64,000 nucleotides of DNA from an uncultured Muribaculaceae bacterium (GTDB taxonomy: Bacteria > Bacteroidota > Bacteroidia > Bacteroidales > Muribaculaceae), in NCBI GenBank assembly GCA_910589055.1, contig CAJURN010000003.1, positions 112,888 to 176,887 of the forward strand. Direction: 5' to 3'. The notes beneath the pieces are model-generated. The model did no database searches. It had not been told where the DNA came from and saw only the letters and a list, made by a program, of their open reading frames with translations. The stretch's first letter is position 1, and each line of letters begins with the position of its first letter. A program made the position numbers and the translations under genes. Of the stretch, positions 1-8,128 are shown piece after piece.

Positions 1-809
1 GCGAATATCCCGAGTTTAATATCGTGGGAGAGTGCTGGTATGGCAACGAGGCTGGAGGCGCTTTCTGGCAGCGCGGCAATCGCCTTAATCCCAAGGAAAC
101 CAACCTGCCCACAGTGATGGATTTCCATTATATCATCAACGGGCGCAAGGCTTTCAACGACCAAACCGACCCGTGGAACGGACTTAACGGCATCTACGAC
201 CATCTGTCGCAAGATTTCCTTTATCCCGATCCGCAGAAGATTCTCACCTTCCTCGACAATCACGATTCCGACCGTTTCCTCCTTGAAGAACCCGACAGCC
301 TTGGCTCGTGGAAGCAGGCGCAGGCGTTTCTGCTGACCTCGCGCGGTATTCCGCAGATTTATTACGGCACGGAGATTCTCATGAACGGTTCGAAGGAAGG
401 TTCCGACGGCTATGTGCGCCGCGACTTCCCCGGCGGATTCCCCGGCGACACTGTTTCGGCCTTCACTGCCGAAGGCCGCAGCGAAAAGCAGAACGAGGCA
501 TGGGATTTCCTTTCAAAACTCCTGCACTGGCGCCGTGGTGAGGCCAACGATGTCATTGCCCGCGGTCGTCTAAAGCATTTCATGCCGCAGAACGGAATCT
601 ATGCCTATGAGCGCCGTCTCGGCGACCGTCAGGTAGTGGTGCTGATGAATGGCAACGACACACCTCTCACCGTCACGATGGAGCGTACTGCCGAGGTTCT
701 TCCCTATGGCAGCCGCCGTCACGACGTAATCTCCGGCGAGGAAGTCACCATCGCCGAAGAAATGACCTTCGCCCCCCGCCAGATCATGATTCTCCAGAAC
801 TGGCCGTGA
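1..809 (+). CDS. GH13 alpha-amylase family glycoside hydrolase (3' part)
   Basis: The reading frame is open from the window edge, so the 5' end of the gene lies outside; the GTG at 24 is an internal valine codon. The visible 268 or so residues are the C-terminal half of a GH13 (alpha-amylase clan) enzyme. The motif LTFLDNHDSDRF at about 250-285 is the family's conserved region IV, with the transition-state-stabilising Asp in NHD. It is followed by GIPQIYYGTE, typical of the end of the TIM barrel, and then a small beta-rich C-terminal domain ending QIMILQNWP. The closest type is probably a cyclomaltodextrinase or neopullulanase-like enzyme acting on alpha-1,4 glucans (SusA-like), but the substrate cannot be fixed from this fragment. 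The signal peptide, if any, is not visible. Confidence 0.85.
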   Translation, partial: EYPEFNIVGECWYGNEAGGAFWQRGNRLNPKETNLPTVMDFHYIINGRKAFNDQTDPWNGLNGIYDHLSQDFLYPDPQKILTFLDNHDSDRFLLEEPDSLGSWKQAQAFLLTSRGIPQIYYGTEILMNGSKEGSDGYVRRDFPGGFPGDTVSAFTAEGRSEKQNEAWDFLSKLLHWRRGEANDVIARGRLKHFMPQNGIYAYERRLGDRQVVVLMNGNDTPLTVTMERTAEVLPYGSRRHDVISGEEVTIAEEMTFAPRQIMILQNWP

Positions 810-824
810 AAGGCGCTTGAATTT

Positions 825-853
825 GGGTGAAAGGTTAAAGGTGAAAAGTGAAG
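825..853. repeat. Dispersed GGTGAAAAG-type repeat, copy 1
   Basis: The 14-mer TTAAAGGTGAAAAG occurs at 835-848, preceded by a partial unit and followed by TGAAG, just after the GH13 stop codon. It is the same element as at 2237-2308, but with one arm only, so it cannot fold into the long hairpin. Confidence 0.6.
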
Positions 854-914
854 CTAAATCATTCATTTACTATCACCTCCCATATCCAAATTTTTGCCAG
901 ATATTATAAATTCC

Positions 915-960
915 GATAAAAGAAACCGCCGCGGCTGAGCATTGTCTCTACCGCGGCGGT
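915..960 (-). terminator. Rho-independent terminator of the aminotransferase gene
   Basis: A perfect 10-bp stem (925-934 with 951-960, ACCGCCGCGG and its complement) has a 16-nt loop. On the minus strand it is followed by a T-rich run (TTTCTTTT). It lies 25 nt after the stop of the minus-strand aminotransferase gene. Confidence 0.85.
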
Positions 961-984
961 ACTTATGTAGGGATATGTGATGAA

Positions 985-2172
985 TTAGCTGAGGGCTTCG
1001 CGGATGCGGCGCATGGCTTCAACGAGGTTTTCGTCGGAGGTGGCGTAGCTGAAGCGGATGTAGCCGGGAGCGCAGAAGGCGGCGCCGTCAACAGTTGCTA
1101 CATGTGCTTCTTCGAGAAGGTACATGGCGAGGTCACCGGAGGTGTTGATGGTGCGGCCGCGGAAGGTCTTGCCGAGCAATCCGCTCACTTCGGGGAAGAG
1201 GTAGAAGGCACCTTTGGGCTCGGCAACCTTGAATCCGGGAATCTCGCGGGCCAGACGCACAACGAGGTCGCGGCGGCGCATAAAGGCTTTGCGCATTTCC
1301 TCAACACATTCCTGAGGACCGTCGTAGGCTGCTTCGGCTGCTTTCTGTGCTATCGACGATGCGCCGGAGGTGTATTGCCCCTGGAGCTTTGTCACGGCTT
1401 TGGCTATTTCCACCGGGGCGGCACAGTAACCGATACGCCATCCGGTCATGGCATATGCCTTGGATACGCCGTTGATTACGACAACACGACCTTCGAGTTC
1501 GGGGAACGATGCCATGGAGGTGAATTCTCCGCCGGTGTAGTTGATGTGTTCGTATATTTCGTCGGCTATGACGAGTATGTCGGGATATTGAGCCAGGACA
1601 TCGACGAGCGACTGAAGTTCAGCCTTGGTGTAGACGCTGCCGGTGGGATTTGAGGGAGAGCAGAGCAGCAGGGCGCGTGTTCGGGGGGTGATGGCTTCCT
1701 TGAGTTGTGCGGCAGTGATTTTGAAATCCTGTTCGATGCCTGCGGGTACGAGCACGTTCTTGCCCTCGGCGAGTTTCACCATCTCCACATAGCTTACCCA
1801 TGCCGGAGTGGGGATGATAACTTCATCTCCGGGATTAACTGTTGCAAGAATCACGTTGCATAAGGCCTGTTTTGCTCCGTTACCTACAACGATTTGTTCG
1901 GGTGCGAAGCTGAGGCCGTTTTCGCGTGTCAGCTTGGCGGCTATTGCCTTGCGCAGGCTCATGTAGCCGGGTACGGGGCTGTAAAAACTGAAATTATCCT
2001 CGATGGCTTTCTCTGCGGCGGCCTTGATGTGGGCCGGGGTAGGGAAGTCGGGTTCGCCTACCGAGAGGTTGATTACGTCGATTCCCTGAGCTTTGAGTTC
2101 GTTGCTTTTCTGGGACATTGCCAAAGTCTGCGACTGGGCGAGATTCTGTACACGTTGGGAGATGGACTGCAT
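985..2172 (-). CDS. aspC: Aspartate aminotransferase-type class I PLP enzyme
   Basis: This 395-residue protein is a full-length class I/II pyridoxal-phosphate aminotransferase, of the length usual for the short (Thermus-type) aspartate aminotransferases. SNPTGSVY is the substrate and cofactor region, VIADEIYEHINY carries the Asp and Tyr that contact PLP, and SKAYAMTGWRIGY carries the Schiff-base lysine and the Arg-containing signature. The expected reaction is transamination between aspartate and 2-oxoglutarate in the cytoplasm; related enzymes also act on aromatic or branched substrates, so specificity is inferred. The ATG at 2172 is preceded by a TATCTTTG box on the minus strand. It appears to be a single-gene unit with its own terminator. 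Confidence 0.9.
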   Translation of the reverse strand: MQSISQRVQNLAQSQTLAMSQKSNELKAQGIDVINLSVGEPDFPTPAHIKAAAEKAIEDNFSFYSPVPGYMSLRKAIAAKLTRENGLSFAPEQIVVGNGAKQALCNVILATVNPGDEVIIPTPAWVSYVEMVKLAEGKNVLVPAGIEQDFKITAAQLKEAITPRTRALLLCSPSNPTGSVYTKAELQSLVDVLAQYPDILVIADEIYEHINYTGGEFTSMASFPELEGRVVVINGVSKAYAMTGWRIGYCAAPVEIAKAVTKLQGQYTSGASSIAQKAAEAAYDGPQECVEEMRKAFMRRRDLVVRLAREIPGFKVAEPKGAFYLFPEVSGLLGKTFRGRTINTSGDLAMYLLEEAHVATVDGAAFCAPGYIRFSYATSDENLVEAMRRIREALS

Positions 2173-2203
2173 GATAATTATTTTGCGTTGATATGATTTT
2201 CTG

Positions 2204-2211
2204 CAAAGATA
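2204..2211 (-). promoter_or_regulatory. Possible -7 promoter box for the aminotransferase gene
   Basis: The minus strand reads TATCTTTG, matching the Bacteroidetes -7 box TAnnTTTG, 32 nt before the ATG at 2172. No clear TTTG -33 element stands at 19-21 nt upstream, so the call rests on the -7 box alone. Confidence 0.5.
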
Positions 2212-2236
2212 GTGAATAAAAGTGGAGGGAGGAATG

Positions 2237-2308
2237 TTAAAGGTGAAAAGTTAAAGGTGAAAAGCGAAGACGCATTAATCTTCACTTTTCACCTTTATAC
2301 TTTCACCT
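2237..2308. repeat. 14-mer tandem repeat forming a 29-bp hairpin
   Basis: Two tandem copies of TTAAAGGTGAAAAG (2237-2250 and 2251-2264) form the left part of a long inverted repeat. Arms 2241-2269 and 2280-2308 match at 25 of 29 positions around a 10-nt loop. It lies between the stop of the GH51-GH43 gene (2323) and the aminotransferase promoter, so it may serve as the fusion gene's terminator. Related copies of the same 14-mer lie at 825-853 and, inverted, at 61042-61070. Confidence 0.75.
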
Positions 2309-2322
2309 GAGCGAAAATGCTC

Positions 2323-5300
2323 TTAGCGGACAACGACCTTTCGCTTGCCTACGATGTAGAGGCCGGGGGCGAGACCGGAGACGGCTTCCGAACGGTCTAC
2401 TCCTGCGCGGAGGAGGACTCCGGTGATGGAGTAGACATTAACGGTGGCTTCTTCCTCGTTGTCAAGTACAACGCTCTCAACGCCCGTGAAGTCGGGATTG
2501 TAGACGAGTTTGAAATTGTCGAAGCAAGTCCAGTCGTCGCCAACGGATGCGGTCTTACGTATGCCCACGCGGAGGTCACCGGGTTCGTAAAGCACCGTTG
2601 TCACACCATTGTCGGTATATGCCTGTTTTGTGTTGAAGGCAGTGTTGGCCTGCGACACGTTGTCAGGATAGGTGTAGGGCGAATTGGTGTAAGGAGCCGA
2701 TGAGTCGTAGAGCGACATGAAAGGCGCCTCGTTCTCGTTAAGGTAAAGTTTCGCAAGCAATTCTTCGGTGCCGTTGACGTGGGCCGGATATGTTGCTTTG
2801 CTGCCGTTGCGGTAGAATCCCGAGCATGTGAGTGTGTAATGTCCTGCGGGCATGTACTGAAGCACCTGATATGTATCGAAAGTCTTGTTCCAGTGTTCGG
2901 CCACGCCGTTGGATGCGGCGGTGAAGCTCGTTCCGCTCCAGCCGCTGCCGCCGGAATTGAAGTTCGGGTTGTTGAGCATGAATGTGATGTCGGTCTGCTT
3001 GTCGCCACCGCCCATCACTTCCTTGATATACTCGGTTTTTGCCTCGCGGAGAGCCTGAAGCGCGGCGGGGAGTTCGCGGGCAAGGTCGGCGACTGAGGTG
3101 TATTCAAGGGCAGCCTCAGCCTGTACGATGGCGCTTGTGAACACCTCGGAGCCGGATTCGCGGGCTTCCTTGAGCAGGGCGGTCACGTCGCTCCAGCTTT
3201 GGAGCACGGTGTATTCGTCGTAGGTCACGTGCATTACAGAACCGTGCTGGAAGCTGCCTGTGCCGGCAACGACCTCGGGCGGGAGAGCCGAAGATGCGAG
3301 GTGATCCATCTCGCACACCTTGTAGGCCGAACCTCCGGTGTAGCGCATGAAATAGAGGTTGTAGTTATCTTCATCAATCAGGCGCATCAGGGTAGCGGCC
3401 TCGACGGCTTCTCCGCCTTCGCTTGTGATGTGGAGAGTCTCGGTCCATTCCCCGTCGGTAAGGCGGTCGGAAGTCAGGATGTAGATTCCGGCTTCGCTGG
3501 CAGGTGCGCCGTCATGCTTGATACACATGCGGTAGAGCCCGTCGTAAGGATTATAGACGATGTCGGCGTCAATCACGGAATATCCGGGGTCGTAGAAAAG
3601 ACGCGGCTGGGTGAGGGTCTTGAAATCCTTGTCGGCGTAGGAGTAATAGATGCGGTCGTGGACGGGTGTTACACCGCTGCTTGATATTGAATAGTACACG
3701 AGGTAGGCCCCGCGACCGCCGTCGGCACTCTGATCCCATATCCACTGGGGTGCCCACACACGGTCAATTTTGGCATAGTCGGCATCAGTGGGAAATTCGG
3801 TGGTAGTGACTCCGGGGTCGGAGAAGATGGATTTTCCTTGGCGGAAGTCAAACGATTTGCCCTCCCAGTGAATGAGGTCGGAAGAGCGGAGCATGTCAAT
3901 GCCGTAGTTGTTCCATACCTTGGATGTAGCCACGCACATGTCGGTTGCGAGCATGAAATATTCACCCTCGTTACGTCCGCGGGCGAGGAAGGCGTCGCGA
4001 GTGCCGTGTTCTATTGCCGCCAAAGCGTTGGTGTCGAACACCTCCGCTCCGCCGAGAAGTTCGGTGAACGATTTTCCGCGGTCTTCGGCTGTACCGAGTG
4101 CAAAGTTGGTGATTTCCTTTTCGGCGTTCATGTAGCAGTAGAGATAGCCGTACATGCCGTCGGAAGCGGAAACGGTCACGGGGAAATCAATAGTTCCGGC
4201 GGCTCCGTCGGGGTATTTTACGGATGCGGTGAGTACGGCGCCGGTGACGGGCGATTCATTGGTAAGCGGGGAGGCAACGTTGAGACGTGCTGTCCACTTT
4301 CCTTGTGCCACGCCAAGCAGAGTGGCATCATGGCCGCTGAGGCTCCATGTCAGCTCTGCGCCTGCGGAGGTGCTGGTAGGAAGGGCTGTGGATGCATGCA
4401 GGGCGGTGAGTTTGGCCGCGAGGGCAGCGAGCTCATCGCGCACGGCCTGCTCGGCAGCTTCGGAAGGTTTGGCGCCCGGAGTTGATGCAGGAATGTCGGA
4501 AATCTTAAGACGCAGGATGCTCAGCGAGTATGCCGGGGCGGTGTAGGTGGCCGATGCGTCGGTAATGGCGTCCATACTTCCGGAGGCCGGGGCAACATTC
4601 ATGGGCGAAGCCATGCTGTTTTCGTCGGTTCCGTTGGCCGAAGAGAGCACTGTCACGTCCTCGGTTCCCACAAAGGAGCCGTTGGCGATGTTTAGAGTAA
4701 CGGGCACATTGTCGGCTGATGCGTTCACGAGTTTAACATACATCAGACCGGCTTCCTCGTCAATCGACGATGCCACATATACCTTGCGCTGTACGGGCAG
4801 GGTGATGTCGTGGATGAGACTGTCGTCGAGGTAGCAGCGGATGTGTTCGCCGTTTACCTCTATTTTAATATGATAGGTGCGTCCTGTGGCGATAGTGCCG
4901 CCGGTGTATCCGTAGGAAGTCTTCGCGCCGTTGTTGCACACCTCGATGGCGTGGGCTGTGTTACCCCAGCCGCCGATGTTCCACCAGCAATAGTTGCCCG
5001 AATCACCGTAGTTGAAGGCCACGAGGAAGGCTTCGTTTCCTGATTTCTTCACAGCATCAACTTCAAAGGTGTAAGAGTCGGGCAGGGTGATGTCGGCCAC
5101 GTATGCCTTGCCTTGCATCGAGGCATCGGTCTGGGCAAGAACGCCGTCGGCAACGGTCCATGTGCCGCCATCGGCGCTCCACACGGACGAAGCGCTTGAG
5201 AAGTTATCGGAGAAAACCACGGAGCCGTCGGCGGCTGTCACTTTTACATTATCATATGTGGCGCATGTGCTCCATGTGCTCAGGGCGATTTTATGGCCGG

Positions 5301-6933
5301 TGGTTACGATGTTGCCGGATTCGGTGCGGCGGATGTTCTGCTTGCCGTGGAGGTTCGACATGAGTTTCTGCACGTGGTACGACGGAGTTCCGAACGCGGT
5401 GTGGGTGTTGAAACGTATCATGTCGGGTTTCCAGCACTGGTCGTCCTCGTTGATGAAAATTGGGGCGTAGCTGTTCATCACGCACACGTCGGAGTTGTTC
5501 TCCATTCCGAGCATGTAGGCGGCCTCGCCGAGGGCGGCATTGAGGTGGCCGTTTGTACCGAAGTCCTGTGTCACGGCATATTCGCCTACGTATACTTTGG
5601 GTTTGGAGCGGTCGTAGTTGTCATATTTTCCGTATTGGTTGAGGAACCATGCCGGATTGCGGTAGTAGTGTTCGTCGACAACATCAACGGGATGCGGATT
5701 ACGCCAAGTGGGGTCGTCGGTGCCCCAGGCCTCCACGTTTCCGATGAGAATCATGTCGGGATATTTGGCCTTGATGGCATCGTAGAAGGCGCGGTAGCGT
5801 TCGGCGTAGTGGTCGCTCTGCTGATTGGCGTCGGTCTGGTAGTTCTCGTTGCCTATTTCAAGCAGGCGGAGGTTGAAAGGTTCGGGATGGCCGTTTGCCG
5901 CGCGTACTGCGCCCCATGTTGAGGTTGTGCTTCCGTTGCAGTACTCGATGGCGTCGAGAGCTTCCTGAATGAACTCGTCAATTTCGCGGTAGTCCACGAG
6001 CCAGTCGTGTCCGAGACCGATGTTTACAACGTAGAGCGGTTCGGCACCGAGGTCTTCGGTGAGCTGGAGCATTTCGTGGAATCCGAAGCCGTCGGTGGCG
6101 CGATATCCCCAGTTCTGATTCCAGTGTCCGGGACGGTTCTCGATCGGGCCGATTGATTTTTTCCATTCGAAGCGGTTGTTTCCGGTGCCGGACGCCTGTC
6201 CTTCCACGAAGCATCCGCCGGGGAAGCGCACGAAGCTTGGTTTCATGGCCTCAAGCATTTCCGCCAGGTCGGGGCGGCAACCGTTAGGTCGGTTCTTGTA
6301 TGTGGGCGGGAAGAGGCTCACAACGTCAATGACGATAGAGCCGGCCTTCGAGCCTGTCAGGCGGAAGGTTGTTTTGGTATCTGATGCCGTGGCGGTGAGC
6401 GTGGCTGTGACTTTTTGCCATGTGTCGGTAGACTTCACGGGGATGTCGACCGAGCCGGCCGAAGTGCCGTCGCTCTTGACGAGTGATGCCGTGAGCGTGC
6501 CGTCCCAAGCGCCTTTCACCCAGAACGAGAGTGCGTATTGACGACCCTCGACAGCGTTGATGCCCCAGTAGCCCGTGTTGGAAACGCCGTCGCCGGGGTT
6601 GGTGAAGTTGAGTTTGAGAGCCGCCTTGTTGGCGTCGTTCAGCATGCCATCGGTGGTGATTCCGATTGTGGCTGAGCCTATGCGCGACCAGTTGGCAGCG
6701 GTGCTTGTGTTGTCCTCGAAAGAGCGGTTGCGGATGAGTTCGGCGTACAGGCCGCCGTCGCCGGCATGGTTGATTTCCTCGAAGAAAATTCCGTAGTGGA
6801 GGTCTCCGATAGCGGCGCCTTTGGCTGTGGGGTCGAGACTGATTGTGACCCCTTGGGCTGCGCCTGAGAGTGTGCCAGCGGCACAGATGCAAGTTGTCGC
6901 GAGCAGCTTGCAGGCGTAAGATTTAAAGTTCAT
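2323..6933 (-). CDS. Secreted GH51-GH43 arabinofuranosidase fusion
   Basis: This 1536-residue exported enzyme has two glycosidase modules. Residues 1-27 are a signal peptide. Residues about 30-560 and 740-810 are a GH51 alpha-L-arabinofuranosidase with a CBM4/9-like segment near 80-210. The GH51 acid/base is Glu363 in GNEN and the nucleophile is Glu451 in YVGEYAV. A LamG-like beta-sandwich (about 575-730) is inserted in the GH51 beta domain. A GH43-type five-blade propeller follows (about 925-1290), with the catalytic base Asp980 in GTRDAF. A carbohydrate-binding-like domain (about 1311-1480) precedes a tail ending VNVYSITGVLL...GLYIVGKRKVVVR, which resembles a type IX sorting domain. The expected role is release of arabinose from arabinan or arabinoxylan outside the cell. 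No SusC/SusD pair is adjacent in the window. Domain limits are estimated by eye. Confidence 0.88.
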   Translation of the reverse strand: MNFKSYACKLLATTCICAAGTLSGAAQGVTISLDPTAKGAAIGDLHYGIFFEEINHAGDGGLYAELIRNRSFEDNTSTAANWSRIGSATIGITTDGMLNDANKAALKLNFTNPGDGVSNTGYWGINAVEGRQYALSFWVKGAWDGTLTASLVKSDGTSAGSVDIPVKSTDTWQKVTATLTATASDTKTTFRLTGSKAGSIVIDVVSLFPPTYKNRPNGCRPDLAEMLEAMKPSFVRFPGGCFVEGQASGTGNNRFEWKKSIGPIENRPGHWNQNWGYRATDGFGFHEMLQLTEDLGAEPLYVVNIGLGHDWLVDYREIDEFIQEALDAIEYCNGSTTSTWGAVRAANGHPEPFNLRLLEIGNENYQTDANQQSDHYAERYRAFYDAIKAKYPDMILIGNVEAWGTDDPTWRNPHPVDVVDEHYYRNPAWFLNQYGKYDNYDRSKPKVYVGEYAVTQDFGTNGHLNAALGEAAYMLGMENNSDVCVMNSYAPIFINEDDQCWKPDMIRFNTHTAFGTPSYHVQKLMSNLHGKQNIRRTESGNIVTTGHKIALSTWSTCATYDNVKVTAADGSVVFSDNFSSASSVWSADGGTWTVADGVLAQTDASMQGKAYVADITLPDSYTFEVDAVKKSGNEAFLVAFNYGDSGNYCWWNIGGWGNTAHAIEVCNNGAKTSYGYTGGTIATGRTYHIKIEVNGEHIRCYLDDSLIHDITLPVQRKVYVASSIDEEAGLMYVKLVNASADNVPVTLNIANGSFVGTEDVTVLSSANGTDENSMASPMNVAPASGSMDAITDASATYTAPAYSLSILRLKISDIPASTPGAKPSEAAEQAVRDELAALAAKLTALHASTALPTSTSAGAELTWSLSGHDATLLGVAQGKWTARLNVASPLTNESPVTGAVLTASVKYPDGAAGTIDFPVTVSASDGMYGYLYCYMNAEKEITNFALGTAEDRGKSFTELLGGAEVFDTNALAAIEHGTRDAFLARGRNEGEYFMLATDMCVATSKVWNNYGIDMLRSSDLIHWEGKSFDFRQGKSIFSDPGVTTTEFPTDADYAKIDRVWAPQWIWDQSADGGRGAYLVYYSISSSGVTPVHDRIYYSYADKDFKTLTQPRLFYDPGYSVIDADIVYNPYDGLYRMCIKHDGAPASEAGIYILTSDRLTDGEWTETLHITSEGGEAVEAATLMRLIDEDNYNLYFMRYTGGSAYKVCEMDHLASSALPPEVVAGTGSFQHGSVMHVTYDEYTVLQSWSDVTALLKEARESGSEVFTSAIVQAEAALEYTSVADLARELPAALQALREAKTEYIKEVMGGGDKQTDITFMLNNPNFNSGGSGWSGTSFTAASNGVAEHWNKTFDTYQVLQYMPAGHYTLTCSGFYRNGSKATYPAHVNGTEELLAKLYLNENEAPFMSLYDSSAPYTNSPYTYPDNVSQANTAFNTKQAYTDNGVTTVLYEPGDLRVGIRKTASVGDDWTCFDNFKLVYNPDFTGVESVVLDNEEEATVNVYSITGVLLRAGVDRSEAVSGLAPGLYIVGKRKVVVR

Positions 6934-7013
6934 GTGATTTTACGGTTTATTAATCCGGATAGTCGATGTTTGGTTATGTTTTCAGTAAATAGTTGTCAAC
7001 TTCTTGACACGCG

Positions 7014-7045
7014 CAAAAATAGTCAAGTTTTGGAAGATACGCAAT
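7014..7045 (-). promoter_or_regulatory. Promoter of the GH51-GH43 gene with flanking palindromes
   Basis: On the minus strand ATTG, 20 nt, then TATTTTTG (7014-7021) fits the Bacteroidetes promoter. The leader to the ATG at 6933 is about 70 nt. The -7 box lies within CTTGAC-N13-GTCAAG, and a perfect AGTTG-T-CAACT palindrome lies just downstream at 6991-7001. Either could be an operator; this is inference. Confidence 0.65.
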
Positions 7046-7162
7046 TTTTTTCGGCGATTGACAGAAAAATTATGTGGATGTCACGGCCTTGTTGTCGTGA
7101 CAATTTATGTGAATTGTTGCAAAAAATCATTATTCCCGTGTAACGCAACGTGCAAATTTCGC

Positions 7163-7170
7163 TACTTTTG
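7163..7170 (+). promoter_or_regulatory. -7 promoter box for the DUF4919-like gene
   Basis: TACTTTTG fits TAnnTTTG and lies 42 nt before the chosen ATG at 7213. No good -33 element is seen at the right distance. Confidence 0.5.
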
Positions 7171-7212
7171 TATGAAACGGTTTCCTTACCACACATTCCA
7201 ACACGACTCCAG

Positions 7213-7980
7213 ATGAAGAAAACCTCCATATACGCCATCCTTCTCACACTCTTGCTTGTTCCTGCCGCAACCATTCGTTCGCAGGCCGCCACGGCTGCCA
7301 AAAAGGCTGTGGTCCACAGTGAGCTGGGACGCCCCGACCTTGAGGCCATCGAAAAGGCTTCGACCGACGAAAATTCCGAATACTACTATCCGCGTCTGCA
7401 CAAATTGTTCATGGCAAATGACACGACCATGACTGATGAGCAGTTCCAATATTTCTATTACGGCACTTTCTTTCAGGAAGATTACGACCCCTATCGCGAG
7501 TCGCCCAATCCGCGCTTGCTCCAGGAGTTGCAGCCTGTCTACTCGAAGCAGAACCGCACCCGCTCCGACCGCAACAAGATGGCCGACTATGCCACACAGG
7601 CCCTTGACGATAATCCGGTTGACCTGCGGCAGCTCACCAACCGCATTTATGTGTATGAGCAGAACGGCAAATATGACCTCGCGAAGATATGGCAGTACAA
7701 GCTGAATCATCTTCTTCTCGTGATTGCCCGCTCGGGTACGGGTGTTGATACCGACAATGCGCGCATTGTGGTGTATCCGCAGCATGAGTATGACTTCCTC
7801 AACCTTTCCGGGCTTACGGCAGTGAAGCAGGAATTTGTTCCGCCGGGTTTCGACTACATCCTCACACGCAACAGTTCCGGAGCTGAAAATGCCGGATATT
7901 ACTTTGACATCAGCGAACTCCTCAAGCAATATTTCCGCAAACATCCGTCGGAATTGGAGCATTTGCAGAATCCCGAATGA
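7213..7980 (+). CDS. Exported DUF4919-like protein
   Basis: This is a 255-residue protein with a signal peptide (MKKTSIYAILLTLLLVPAA, then cleavage near SQA). The ATG at 7213 is chosen over an in-frame upstream start at 7150 because the latter would put 21 non-signal residues first and lies upstream of the TACTTTTG promoter box. The body (YYPRLHKLFMANDTTMTDEQ, then QYFYYGTFFQEDYDPY) resembles the DUF4919 family, known mainly from Bacteroidetes and of unknown function; this assignment is from memory of the family pattern. No catalytic motif is recognisable. It stands alone between divergent and downstream genes, so context gives no role. It probably acts in the periplasm or outside the cell. 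Confidence 0.7.
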   Translation: MKKTSIYAILLTLLLVPAATIRSQAATAAKKAVVHSELGRPDLEAIEKASTDENSEYYYPRLHKLFMANDTTMTDEQFQYFYYGTFFQEDYDPYRESPNPRLLQELQPVYSKQNRTRSDRNKMADYATQALDDNPVDLRQLTNRIYVYEQNGKYDLAKIWQYKLNHLLLVIARSGTGVDTDNARIVVYPQHEYDFLNLSGLTAVKQEFVPPGFDYILTRNSSGAENAGYYFDISELLKQYFRKHPSELEHLQNPE

Positions 7981-8040
7981 AATTATGAAGCGTTTTTCGC
8001 GAATTTGGCGAAAAAATCCGCATTATTCGATAAAATTTTG

Positions 8041-8048
8041 TATTTTTG
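8041..8048 (+). promoter_or_regulatory. -7 promoter box upstream of the M6 protease gene
   Basis: TATTTTTG matches TAnnTTTG, but no -33 box lies at 19-21 nt. A transcript from here would start within or beside the hairpin at 8050-8092. Confidence 0.4.
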
Positions 8049-8049
8049 T

Positions 8050-8092
8050 CCGCTTCTCCCTTTGACTCGTCTTTGGGAAAAGCGGATTTTTT
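8050..8092 (+). terminator. Terminator-like hairpin between DUF4919-like and M6 protease genes
   Basis: CCGCTTCTCCC (8050-8060) pairs with GGGAAAAGCGG (8075-8085), 10 of 11 positions, followed by ATTTTTT. It can end the upstream transcript. No promoter box is visible between it and the protease ATG at 8129, so it may instead act as an attenuator in the protease leader. Confidence 0.75.
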
Positions 8093-8128
8093 GGAAAGTA
8101 AACCTAAAACATTATCCATCCATCCGGA

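Noticed and set aside
1..6933. A polysaccharide-utilisation locus with SusC/SusD
   Set aside because: Only glycosidases are seen; no TonB-dependent receptor or SusD lipoprotein lies in the window.
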